Positions 1 to 5,540 of a DNA stretch of 6,885 bases are shown piece by piece. The notes below the pieces were generated by a model. It searched no databases. It was given only the letters and a program-made list of their open reading frames with translations, and was not told where the DNA came from. Numbering within the stretch: the first letter of the stretch is position 1; each line of letters begins with the position of its first letter. This DNA is from Comamonas sp. (GTDB lineage Bacteria; Pseudomonadota; Gammaproteobacteria; Burkholderiales; Burkholderiaceae_C): assembly GCA_019236485.1 (NCBI GenBank), contig JAFAIY010000581.1, forward strand, positions 1-6,885, in the 5' to 3' direction. The position numbers were made by a program, and so were the translations under genes.

Positions 1-362
1 GCCAGCAGCGGCAGCACAAAGGCTTCGCCATATTCGGCCGTGGTGCTGATTCTGAGCTGGCCATTCAGGCGGAGGCTGCCTTGATGGGCATTGTCAAATG
101 CGGTTTCGATATTGCCGAAGATCTGGCGGAATTCGTCATAGAACTGGCGACCGCTTTCCGTCAGCGCGATGGAGCGGGTGCTGCGTACCAGCAAGCTCAG
201 GCCAAGATGTTCCTCCAGCGCCTTGACATGCAGGCTGGCCATGGCTTTGCTGATGTCCAGAAAGTCGGCAGCCTTGGTGAAGGAGCCCAGCTCCACTACG
301 GCCAGAAAGGTCTGCACGCGGTGTAGTTGGGTGGCGATGGCAGTGCTTGTGGTGGCGGCCAT
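1..362 (-). CDS. LysR-type transcriptional regulator, N-terminal part (runs off the left edge)
   Basis: DNA-binding transcription factor of the LysR family, acting in the cytosol. The visible 120 residues hold the complete N-terminal winged helix-turn-helix (HTH about residues 27-46, with SFTKAADFLDISKAMASLHV, then KALEEHLG and the wing LVRSTRSIALTESG) and the linker helix. The start of the effector-binding domain follows (GQLRISTTAEYGEAFVLPLL). The remaining effector domain, about 180 residues in a usual family member of about 300, lies outside the window. The start is the ATG read from 362-360. An in-frame TGA at 368-366 rules out a longer protein; no clear Shine-Dalgarno precedes it. It diverges from the MFS gene across 88 bases, the common LysR layout for a regulator of its neighbour. 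Regulation of the MFS operon, and the inducer, are inference. Confidence 0.9.
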   Translation of the reverse strand, partial: MAATTSTAIATQLHRVQTFLAVVELGSFTKAADFLDISKAMASLHVKALEEHLGLSLLVRSTRSIALTESGRQFYDEFRQIFGNIETAFDNAHQGSLRLNGQLRISTTAEYGEAFVLPLL

Positions 363-370
363 TGTTCAGT

Positions 371-391
371 CTTGTCAAACAAAGTTTCAAG
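371..391. promoter_or_regulatory. Candidate LysR operator in the divergent regulator/MFS intergenic region
   Basis: The 88-base gap between the divergent LysR and MFS genes contains AAAC-AAA-GTTT (377-387, a perfect 4-bp dyad). It is nested in CTTG-N13-CAAG (371-391). The two dyads are centred one base apart, so this is not one clean palindrome, and a strict T-N11-A LysR box is not obvious. Position and AT-richness against the GC-rich surroundings are the main support. No convincing -35/-10 pair was identified for either gene. Confidence 0.3.
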
Positions 392-450
392 CATAGCGGT
401 ATCGACGCAGGCCGGAGCGCTGCCTACCATGCGGTCTGCAAAGGAAAGAC

Positions 451-1809
451 ATGAGTTACCGCTACCGTATTGCCCTGGTGTTTGTGGCCGGGTTCTTCAT
501 CGACTGCATCAATATCTTCATGCCAGCCGTGGCCTTGCCCCGGCTGGCTGCCGAATTCCAGATCGGCAGCCAGAGCAGTGCTTGGGTGGCCAATGCCTAT
601 GTGCTGGGGCTGACGCTGGCCATTCCCATCAGCACCTGGCTGGCCAGCCGTTGGGGCGCACGCCAGTTGCTCACTACATCGATGCTGGTGTTTGCACTGG
701 CCGTCTGGGCCTGTGGCCAGGCGGGCAGCTTTGGCGCCGTCACGGCATGGCGTTTCGTGCAGGGCATGGCGGGTGGGCTGCTGATTCCCGTGGGTCAGGC
801 CATGGCTTTTTCCCTGTTTCAAGGTCCGCAAAGAGCGCATATCTCCACCCTGGTGATGAGCGTGGCTCTGATCGCGCCTGCGCTATCGCCCGCGCTGGGC
901 GGCTGGATTGTGGACATCAGCGGCTGGCGCTGGGTGTTCTACGCCAATGTTCCGCTGGCTGTGCTGGCGGCGGCACTGGCATGGTGCTGGGTACGTGACG
1001 ATGGCCGAGAAACCGGCGCGGCCCTGCCCAGGCCCGATATCCCCGGCCTGCTGCTGGTCACCGTCGTGCTGGCCAGTCTGCTCATGGGCATGTCGCTTTA
1101 TGGCGCGGGCCTGGGTCTGGGCTGGACTTCGGCTTGTCTGCTGGTGGGCCTGGCTGCTTCCGGGCTCTATGTGAGGCACTGGCGTCGCACGGCCCACCCG
1201 GTGGTGGCGCTGCAGTTGCTGCAGGTGCCCAGACTGCGGGTGTCCATCTGGATGTACTACGCCGTGCCCGGTGTATTTACCGGAGTGAACCTGCTGAGCC
1301 TGTTCTTTCTGCAGGACTTGCTGCAGATGAGTGCCCGGCAGTTGGGCATGTTCATGCTGCTATATGCGGCGGGCGCGCTGGTGTCCATGCTGGCGTGCGG
1401 CCGCATCTACCACCGCGTGGGTGCAAGGCCGCTTTTTGGCCTGAGTCTGATGCTGCACAGCCTGGGTATTGCCTGTCTGGCGATGGTGGACAGCGCTGAA
1501 GACCTGGGCTCGCTGGTGCTGGCCTATACCTTGATGGGGCTGGGTGGTGGTCTCGCCGCCAATGCGGCGCAGACCACGGCGCTGCTGGATTTTCAGGGGC
1601 CGCAAATGGCCCAGGCCAGCGTGATCTGGAATATCAGCCGCCAAATGAGCTTCAGCGTGGGTGCGGCCCTGTTTTTGATGGTCTTCCAGCTGCTGCAACC
1701 CCATACCGGTGCGCTTGGCGCCTACCACAGCAGCTTTGCAGTGGCAGCGCTGGCAGGGCTGCTGCCTCTGACCTGCTTACATACTTTGAAAGAAAGAAGA
1801 CCTGTATGA
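451..1809 (+). CDS. MFS permease, DHA2-type multidrug/solute efflux transporter
   Basis: Inner-membrane major facilitator protein, probably a proton-driven exporter of small toxic molecules; the substrate cannot be read from the sequence. At 452 aa with almost continuous hydrophobic segments it fits the 14-helix DHA2 group. Family signatures: TM1 with an acidic residue and the VALP ending (FIDCINIFMPAVALP, 16-30); a motif A-like loop (STWLASRWGARQ, 61-72); motif B (RFVQGMAGG, 101-109); the antiporter-type motif C region (APALSPALGGW, 142-152) followed by GWRWVFYANVP (158-168); and NISRQMSFSVG (394-404). An AGGA-type ribosome site (442-445) sits 5 bases before the ATG. The gene diverges from a LysR gene and overlaps the next gene by four bases. 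Efflux rather than uptake is inferred from the DHA2-like motifs. It looks intact. Confidence 0.9.
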   Translation: MSYRYRIALVFVAGFFIDCINIFMPAVALPRLAAEFQIGSQSSAWVANAYVLGLTLAIPISTWLASRWGARQLLTTSMLVFALAVWACGQAGSFGAVTAWRFVQGMAGGLLIPVGQAMAFSLFQGPQRAHISTLVMSVALIAPALSPALGGWIVDISGWRWVFYANVPLAVLAAALAWCWVRDDGRETGAALPRPDIPGLLLVTVVLASLLMGMSLYGAGLGLGWTSACLLVGLAASGLYVRHWRRTAHPVVALQLLQVPRLRVSIWMYYAVPGVFTGVNLLSLFFLQDLLQMSARQLGMFMLLYAAGALVSMLACGRIYHRVGARPLFGLSLMLHSLGIACLAMVDSAEDLGSLVLAYTLMGLGGGLAANAAQTTALLDFQGPQMAQASVIWNISRQMSFSVGAALFLMVFQLLQPHTGALGAYHSSFAVAALAGLLPLTCLHTLKERRPV

Positions 1810-2219
1810 CCCAAGATGCCGTTCTAGCCGCCCAGCGCAGTGTTCATGAGGTGCATGTGCTGATTCAGGCAATTTTTACCGAGGGCGGTGATGCCGCCCG
1901 CGCCGCAATCGCCGCGCTGGAGCCGGTGTTTGCCGAGGACTTCAGCATGGTCTCCACCGGCGGGCAGATCGTGAAGCGAAGCCAGGTTTTCGAGATGTTC
2001 GGCCGCGCCGCGGGTGGCAGACCCGGTCTTTCCATTGAGCTGGGCGAGATGCAGCTCCTGTGCAGCACGGGTAGCCACGCGCTGCTGCGCTATCGCGAAA
2101 CCCATCATCTGGAGGGTGAGGCCTCGTCGCGCTCTTCCTCAAGGTACTCCACGGCCCTGCTGGAAGACAGGCCCGAGGGGGTGCTGTGGCGCAGCCTGCA
2201 TGAGACGGCAATCGGCTAA
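1806..2219 (+). CDS. NTF2-like (DUF4440/SnoaL-type) small protein
   Basis: A 137-residue soluble protein that looks like a small cone-shaped NTF2-fold protein of the DUF4440 type. The pattern is an N-terminal helix, then FAEDFSMVSTGGQIVKRSQV (42-61), a middle strand with RYRETHHLEG (95-104), a strand starting with SSRYSTALL (111-119), and a closing W-R-S-L-HET (128-133). In this family these positions line a ligand pocket, but known members range from enzymes to binding proteins, so no reaction can be named. The ATG overlaps the MFS stop codon (ATGA at 1806-1809), and a purine-rich run GAAAGAAAGAAGA just upstream lies inside the MFS coding end. Translational coupling is therefore likely. The coupling suggests a role linked to the compound handled by the transporter, which is inference. 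Confidence 0.75.
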   Translation: MTQDAVLAAQRSVHEVHVLIQAIFTEGGDAARAAIAALEPVFAEDFSMVSTGGQIVKRSQVFEMFGRAAGGRPGLSIELGEMQLLCSTGSHALLRYRETHHLEGEASSRSSSRYSTALLEDRPEGVLWRSLHETAIG

Positions 2220-2225
2220 AGCTGC

Positions 2226-2867
2226 TTATTCCTCGTCAAATTCCGCCCGGTACTGATCGGGATCGATGCCCTCGGCTCTCAGCGGCTCCACCAATCTAAA
2301 GCGCGTGATCTTGGCCGAGGCCGTGATATAGCCCTTGATCACCAGGTCGCGCGTGACCGGGCTTTTTGCTTCCTTAGCCAGCCGCTCGATGACTCTGGTG
2401 GTCTTGCGCCGCGCCAGCATGCGGAACAGGGCGGGCACATGGGTGAGCAGGCGCTTGAGCAGCTCCTCGGCCTCGGGCAGCCACTGGCCTTGCTTGGGCA
2501 GCTCGGGCACAAAGCCCCATTCGTCCTCGGTCAGCGCGCGCCAGAGCACGATGGAGTGGCCGTCGGCATCGCTCACGCAGGCCATGGCTTCCAGTGCCGA
2601 CGTCTGCATGGGCGCATAGCGCGACAGGGCGCCGGCCGCCAGCAGTCTGGCATAGGCCTGCTCCACATCGGCAACCTGCAGGCGCAGGCTGACCCTGGCT
2701 TCCACGCTCTGCACCTGGGCCAGGCGCAGCGTGGCGCTGCCGGTGTCCATATCAACAAAGCCTTCGCCGCGCTGCGCTTCGCCAAAACCCATCACATCGC
2801 GCCAGAGGCTGGCGCTTTGTTCAAGATCGGTGACGGGCAGGACAAGATGGCTGATTCCAAAAAACAT
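2226..2867 (-). CDS. VOC (glyoxalase-like) protein with C-terminal PCP_red-like domain
   Basis: Protein of 213 aa with two parts. Residues 1-112 form a vicinal-oxygen-chelate fold: ISHLVLPVTDLEQSASLWRDVMGF, then a second module SLRLQVADVEQAYARLLAAGA ending in SDADGHSIVLW. Of the usual four metal positions only His7 seems kept; those near 48, 60 and 107 appear to be Arg, Ser and Val. A standard glyoxalase or dioxygenase reaction is thus doubtful and a binding role is possible. Residues 129-180 (WLPEAEELLKRLLTHVPALFRMLARRKTTRVIERLAKEAKSPVTRDLV) resemble the PCP_red domain found at the C-terminus of light-independent protochlorophyllide reductase subunits. A charged tail follows. The ATG at 2867 puts the fold at the N-terminus. 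In-frame alternatives (ATG at 2915, TTG at 2972) would only add unstructured residues; none has a clear ribosome site. The gene converges on the DUF4440-like gene, 6 bases apart. Confidence 0.8.
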   Translation of the reverse strand: MFFGISHLVLPVTDLEQSASLWRDVMGFGEAQRGEGFVDMDTGSATLRLAQVQSVEARVSLRLQVADVEQAYARLLAAGALSRYAPMQTSALEAMACVSDADGHSIVLWRALTEDEWGFVPELPKQGQWLPEAEELLKRLLTHVPALFRMLARRKTTRVIERLAKEAKSPVTRDLVIKGYITASAKITRFRLVEPLRAEGIDPDQYRAEFDEE

Positions 2868-2939
2868 GGCAGGGGGCTGGCAGATAAAAATGCGGGCTAT
2901 GGTAGCAGCGCCCATCCGGCGCGCAGCCAAGTCTGGCCA

Positions 2940-2969
2940 AGCGCAGGCTGCTATCGCTGTAGTAGCGCT
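2940..2969. repeat. Imperfect hairpin, possible decayed Comamonadaceae interspersed repeat
   Basis: GCTGCTA (2947-2953) and TAGTAGC (2960-2966) can pair with one G-U wobble around a 6-base loop. AGCGC (2940-2944) and GCGCT (2965-2969) flank or overlap the arms. Read on the minus strand, AGCGCTACTACAG and TAGCAGCCTGCGCTTGG recall short palindromic elements rich in TAGCTGCT and GCGCTTG that I remember from comamonad intergenic regions. No T-run follows, so it is a poor Rho-independent terminator. The rest of the 220-base gap (2868-3087) shows nothing I can name. Confidence 0.3.
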
Positions 2970-3087
2970 CAAGGCTGGAAGCCGAATTCGCTCGCTGGCT
3001 CGGGCTTGAGGCCGGAGATGTTGTTTCTATAGTGGGCTGCGCTGTATGAGCGCGGGCTGGAGCCTGATGTGACGCACTTCGGCTCTC

Positions 3088-4002
3088 TCAAGCTGCTTGC
3101 TGAAACGCCTGCATGCCCTGCATGCAGTATTGAAGGAAGCGGTTGGCGGCAGGGGAGAGCTGGCGGCCCGTGCGCGTGATGAGCTGCATCTCGGCATGCT
3201 GGAATGCGGGGTTATTCACGGGTATGGCCAGCACCTGGCCCTGGGCCAGCTCGGCGGTGATCGCGCATCGGGGCAGCAGGGTCACGCCCTGGCCCGTGGT
3301 CACAAAGCTGATGAGCACGCTGATCAGATTGCTGGTCAGCACCGGCGAGAGGCGGATCTTGTCGCTCTGCTCGCCGTATTCCACCAGCTGGCGTATGCCG
3401 TACACGCCTTGCAGCAGTGCGACAGGCCACTGGCTGAGCTCCTGCAGCGAAGTCTGGGCGGCGCCGGCCAGCGCATGGCCGGGCTGGACGATGGCATGCA
3501 TGGGCTGGCGCGCCGAGCCGCGCGAGCTGATATGGCTGTCGGCCGGAGCGTAGTAGACCAGGCCGAGCTCGGCCTCGTCCTCGCGCACGCGGCGCATGAT
3601 CTCGTTGGTGCCGTGGATCTCCAGCGCGATGGACACGCCGGGATATTGCTGGCGGAACTGGCGTATCGGCCCGTCGACCAGCTCCTGCGCAAAGCCTTCG
3701 CCGCTGACCACGCTCACGCTGCCGCTGTGCAGGCCGCGCAGCGCGTCCATCTTGGCCAGCATGTCGTGGCGGTGGGCCAGGTTCTGGCGGTGGTAGTCGA
3801 GTATCAGCTGGCCGGCCTGGGTGGGCACGACGCCGCTGCGGTGGCGCTCCAGCAGGGCCACGCCCAGCGATTCCTCGAGCAGGCTGATCTGCCGGCTCAC
3901 GGCCGAGGGCACGATGCCCAGCTTTTCGGCCGCCGAGCGGACCGAGCCGCAGACTACGGCCTCATACAGGTATTGCGCGCGGGAGTCTTGAAAGGCAGGC
4001 AT
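3088..4002 (-). CDS. LysR-type transcriptional regulator, divergent from the DUF3100-amidohydrolase operon
   Basis: Complete 304-residue LysR family DNA-binding regulator. The winged HTH spans about residues 5-62 (SVRSAAEKLGIVPSAVSRQI, 20-39, then LLEESLGVALLERHRSGVVPTQAG). After a linker helix, the periplasmic-binding-protein-like effector domain begins at about 93 (SGSVSVVSGEGF) and continues with GTNEIMRRVREDEAELGLVYY, TSNLISVLISFVTTGQGVTLLPR and a C-terminal helix. Length is normal and no key region is missing. The ATG at 4002 is followed at once by the domain; its ribosome site is weak. The gene faces the transporter/amidohydrolase operon across 184 bases, which suggests it senses the transported compound or its hydrolysis product and controls that operon. 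The function is inferred from layout only. Three Ile codons are ATA (in YGIRQ, GPIRQF and LILDY), otherwise sparse in such GC-rich DNA. Confidence 0.92.
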   Translation of the reverse strand: MPAFQDSRAQYLYEAVVCGSVRSAAEKLGIVPSAVSRQISLLEESLGVALLERHRSGVVPTQAGQLILDYHRQNLAHRHDMLAKMDALRGLHSGSVSVVSGEGFAQELVDGPIRQFRQQYPGVSIALEIHGTNEIMRRVREDEAELGLVYYAPADSHISSRGSARQPMHAIVQPGHALAGAAQTSLQELSQWPVALLQGVYGIRQLVEYGEQSDKIRLSPVLTSNLISVLISFVTTGQGVTLLPRCAITAELAQGQVLAIPVNNPAFQHAEMQLITRTGRQLSPAANRFLQYCMQGMQAFQQAA

Positions 4003-4072
4003 GGCTGGGACGGGCTTGAGCTTCTATGCCCGTAGTGTGCAGTTTTTTAGAACAGAAAACACAAAGTCATGA

Positions 4073-4092
4073 AATATACGCATTGATATATT
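4073..4092. promoter_or_regulatory. AT-rich dyad, candidate LysR operator
   Basis: AATATA (4073-4078) and TATATT (4087-4092) form a perfect 6-bp inverted repeat around the 8-base spacer CGCATTGA. It lies between the divergent LysR gene and the DUF3100 gene, about 70 bases from the LysR start, where an autoregulatory and activating site is expected for this family. The spacing is even, so it does not match the textbook T-N11-A box. On the minus strand TATATT (4078-4073) could also act as a -10 for the LysR gene. Assignment to the LysR protein is inference. Confidence 0.4.
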
Positions 4093-4131
4093 CGTCGCCA
4101 GTATCGGGCAGATGGCAGTCCAGCTCTGCCT

Positions 4132-4161
4132 TTGGCTGAAAGCAAGTGCTTCCTGTATATA
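4132..4161 (+). promoter_or_regulatory. Candidate sigma-70 promoter of the DUF3100-amidohydrolase operon
   Basis: TTGGCT (4132-4137, four of six matches to TTGACA) is followed after 18 bases by TATATA (4156-4161, five of six matches to TATAAT). Transcription would begin near 4168-4170, leaving a leader of under 20 bases before the ATG at 4187. The -10 lies inside the 4153-4168 palindrome, so a protein bound there would block the polymerase. The register of the -10 is uncertain because the sequence alternates TA. Confidence 0.4.
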
Positions 4162-4168
4162 TATACAG
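4153..4168. promoter_or_regulatory. Perfect 16-bp palindrome identical to the core consensus LexA (SOS) box
   Basis: CTGTATATATATACAG is its own reverse complement over all 16 bases and fits CTG-N10-CAG and CTGT-N8-ACAG, the LexA operator form of gamma- and betaproteobacteria. It equals the core of the E. coli consensus. With the two flanking bases on each side (TC and TT against consensus TA and TA), 18 of 20 positions agree. It ends 18 bases before the preferred ATG of the DUF3100 gene and overlaps a plausible -10, the typical position of a repressor operator. The match is seen directly. LexA binding is inference, and a GntR-type regulator with a TGTATA half-site is an alternative. Confidence 0.6.
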
Positions 4169-4173
4169 TTGTT

Positions 4174-4180
4174 GAGAGGG
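4174..4180 (+). promoter_or_regulatory. Ribosome binding site that decides the DUF3100 start
   Basis: GAGAGGG ends six bases before the ATG at 4187 and directly abuts the in-frame ATG at 4181. The spacing favours 4187 as the true start. An in-frame ATG at 4112 would place the palindrome and putative promoter inside the coding region and has no good ribosome site. Confidence 0.7.
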
Positions 4181-4186
4181 ATGTCG

Positions 4187-5524
4187 ATGAGTAAAGAGAT
4201 GCGGTCCGGAAAGAGCGGGCTGGAGATGGGCAGCGTGCTGCAGATTTTTGCGTTGGCGCTGGTGATTGCGGCCCTGTCCGAATGGCTGGGGCCTTTGCCG
4301 ATCGCGCTGGGCGTGGGCAAGGTGGTGCTGCTGCCCATGATCTGGGCGCTGCTGATAGGCCTGGTGCTAGGCCTTTGCGCCAAGCGCCTGCCCGCGCCGC
4401 TGAAGCTGAGCCTGCAGAGCCAGCATCTGGCCGCGGCGATTCTGTCCTGCGCGCTGTTCCTGTTCATCGCCAAGCTGGGCCTGCTGGTGGGCGGCTCCCT
4501 GCCCAAGCTGGCCGAGGTGGGCGCGGGCCTGGTGCTGCAGGAGCTCGGCAATCTGGTGGGCTGCATTCTGCTGGGCATGCCGCTGGCGCTGCTGCTGGGC
4601 ATCAAGCGCGAGGCCGTGGGCGCGACCTTCTCCATAGGCCGCGAGCCTGGCCTGGCCATCATCGGCGAGCGCTTCGGCATGGACTCGCCCGAGGGTCGCG
4701 GCGTGCTGGCCGAGTACATCACCGGCACCCTGATTGGCGCGATCTTCATTTCGCTGCTTGCGGGCTTTGTCTCCAGCCTCAATATCTTCCACCCCCTGGC
4801 CCTGGGCATGGGCGCGGGCGTGGGCTCGGGCAGCATGACGGCTGCCGCCGTGGGCGCGATCGCGGCCCAGCATCCGGACATGGCCGACCAGATCGCGACC
4901 TTTGCGGCGGCCGCCAATCTGATCGCCACCACCGTGGGCACCTATCTGACGCTGTTCATCTCTCTGCCGCTGGCCGTCCATGCCTACCGCCTGCTGGAGC
5001 CGCTGCTGGGTCGCAAGCGCCAGGCCGTGGTGGTGGAGCAAACCGTGGCCGAGGAAGAGGCCGAGGAGGTCGCGCATGCACCCGCGCTGAGTCTGGCGAT
5101 GCGTTTGCTGTGCTGGGTCTGGGTCGGCGTGATGGTGCTGATAGGCAACCGCATAGGCCATGGCGTGCCCGTGCTGGACGCTATGCCCGGCGTGCTGATC
5201 ATGATCGTGGCCGTGCTCATCGGCGACCTGATCTATATCGGCACACGCCGCATCCTGCCCGCCGTGTGCTGGATTTCCTTCATCGCCATGGCCATGACCT
5301 TCCCGCATACGCCGTATGCGGCCGAGGTGGCGGCGCTGACCGGCAAGGTGAGCTTCCTGGCCATGATCACGCCCATGCTGACCTTTGCGGGCCTGTCTCT
5401 GGCCAAGGACATCCCGGCCTTCCGCCGCCTGGGTTGGCGCATCGTCGTGGTGTCGCTGATGGCCAATGCCGGCGTGTTCCTGGCCGCCACGGTGATCGCC
5501 CAGTTCTTTGTGCACACGCTGTGA
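4187..5524 (+). CDS. DUF3100 family polytopic membrane protein, probable transporter
   Basis: Inner-membrane protein of 445 aa from the preferred start (447 if ATG 4181 is used). It has about 11-12 hydrophobic segments, roughly at 16-33, 45-66, 80-104, 110-135, 175-198, 203-228, 240-268, 302-320, 332-352, 356-372, 388-404 and 418-440. A charged cytosolic-type loop (EEEAEEVAH, 289-297) splits it into two halves. The most conserved-looking core is FSIGREPGLAIIGERFGMDS (148-167), RGVLAEYITGTLIGAIF and FHPLALGMGAGVGSGSMTAAAVG (201-223), followed by AAANLIATTVGTYL (241-254). I recognise this as the DUF3100 pattern. The gly/ser-rich GAGVGSGSM resembles discontinuous-helix motifs of secondary transporters. 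The family has no firm function that I know of. Pairing with an M20 amidohydrolase suggests import of an amide-linked substrate (acyl-amino acid or similar), which is inference. The stop is 16 bases before the next start. Confidence 0.8.
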   Translation: MSKEMRSGKSGLEMGSVLQIFALALVIAALSEWLGPLPIALGVGKVVLLPMIWALLIGLVLGLCAKRLPAPLKLSLQSQHLAAAILSCALFLFIAKLGLLVGGSLPKLAEVGAGLVLQELGNLVGCILLGMPLALLLGIKREAVGATFSIGREPGLAIIGERFGMDSPEGRGVLAEYITGTLIGAIFISLLAGFVSSLNIFHPLALGMGAGVGSGSMTAAAVGAIAAQHPDMADQIATFAAAANLIATTVGTYLTLFISLPLAVHAYRLLEPLLGRKRQAVVVEQTVAEEEAEEVAHAPALSLAMRLLCWVWVGVMVLIGNRIGHGVPVLDAMPGVLIMIVAVLIGDLIYIGTRRILPAVCWISFIAMAMTFPHTPYAAEVAALTGKVSFLAMITPMLTFAGLSLAKDIPAFRRLGWRIVVVSLMANAGVFLAATVIAQFFVHTL

Positions 5525-5525
5525 T

Positions 5526-5533
5526 GGGGAGAG
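5526..5533 (+). promoter_or_regulatory. Ribosome binding site of the amidohydrolase gene
   Basis: GGGGAGAG lies 7 bases before the ATG at 5541, directly after the DUF3100 stop (5522-5524). It supports 5541 over an in-frame TTG at 5508, which would overlap the upstream gene and add 11 residues with no family resemblance. Confidence 0.75.
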
Positions 5534-5540
5534 CCAAGCA

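Noticed and set aside
2868..2972. N-terminal extension of the VOC protein from TTG 2972 or ATG 2915
   Set aside because: The added residues match nothing in the fold, and the VOC domain normally begins a few residues after the start, as from ATG 2867.
3118..3127. CTGCATGCAG palindrome with a nearby partial direct repeat
   Set aside because: It lies in the LysR coding end and arises from codons for repeated Met-Gln (CMQGMQ); no regulatory role is needed.
3097..4035. Long open frame on the plus strand opposite the LysR gene
   Set aside because: Its translation is rich in Ala, Gly and His with low-complexity character, and it mirrors the minus-strand LysR gene, which has clear family motifs.
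4140..4151. AAGCA-AG-TGCTT short inverted repeat upstream of the SOS-like box
   Set aside because: Arms of only 5 bp with a 2-base gap are common by chance; kept only as a minor note beside the stronger dyads.
4112..4186. Upstream ATG at 4112 as start of the DUF3100 protein
   Set aside because: It would translate through the palindrome and candidate promoter and has no good ribosome site; ATG 4187 is preceded by GAGAGGG at proper distance.
4024..4941. Minus-strand open frame crossing the LysR/DUF3100 intergenic region
   Set aside because: It is Ser/Pro/Arg-rich without a recognisable domain, and it overlaps both the regulatory region and a clear gene.
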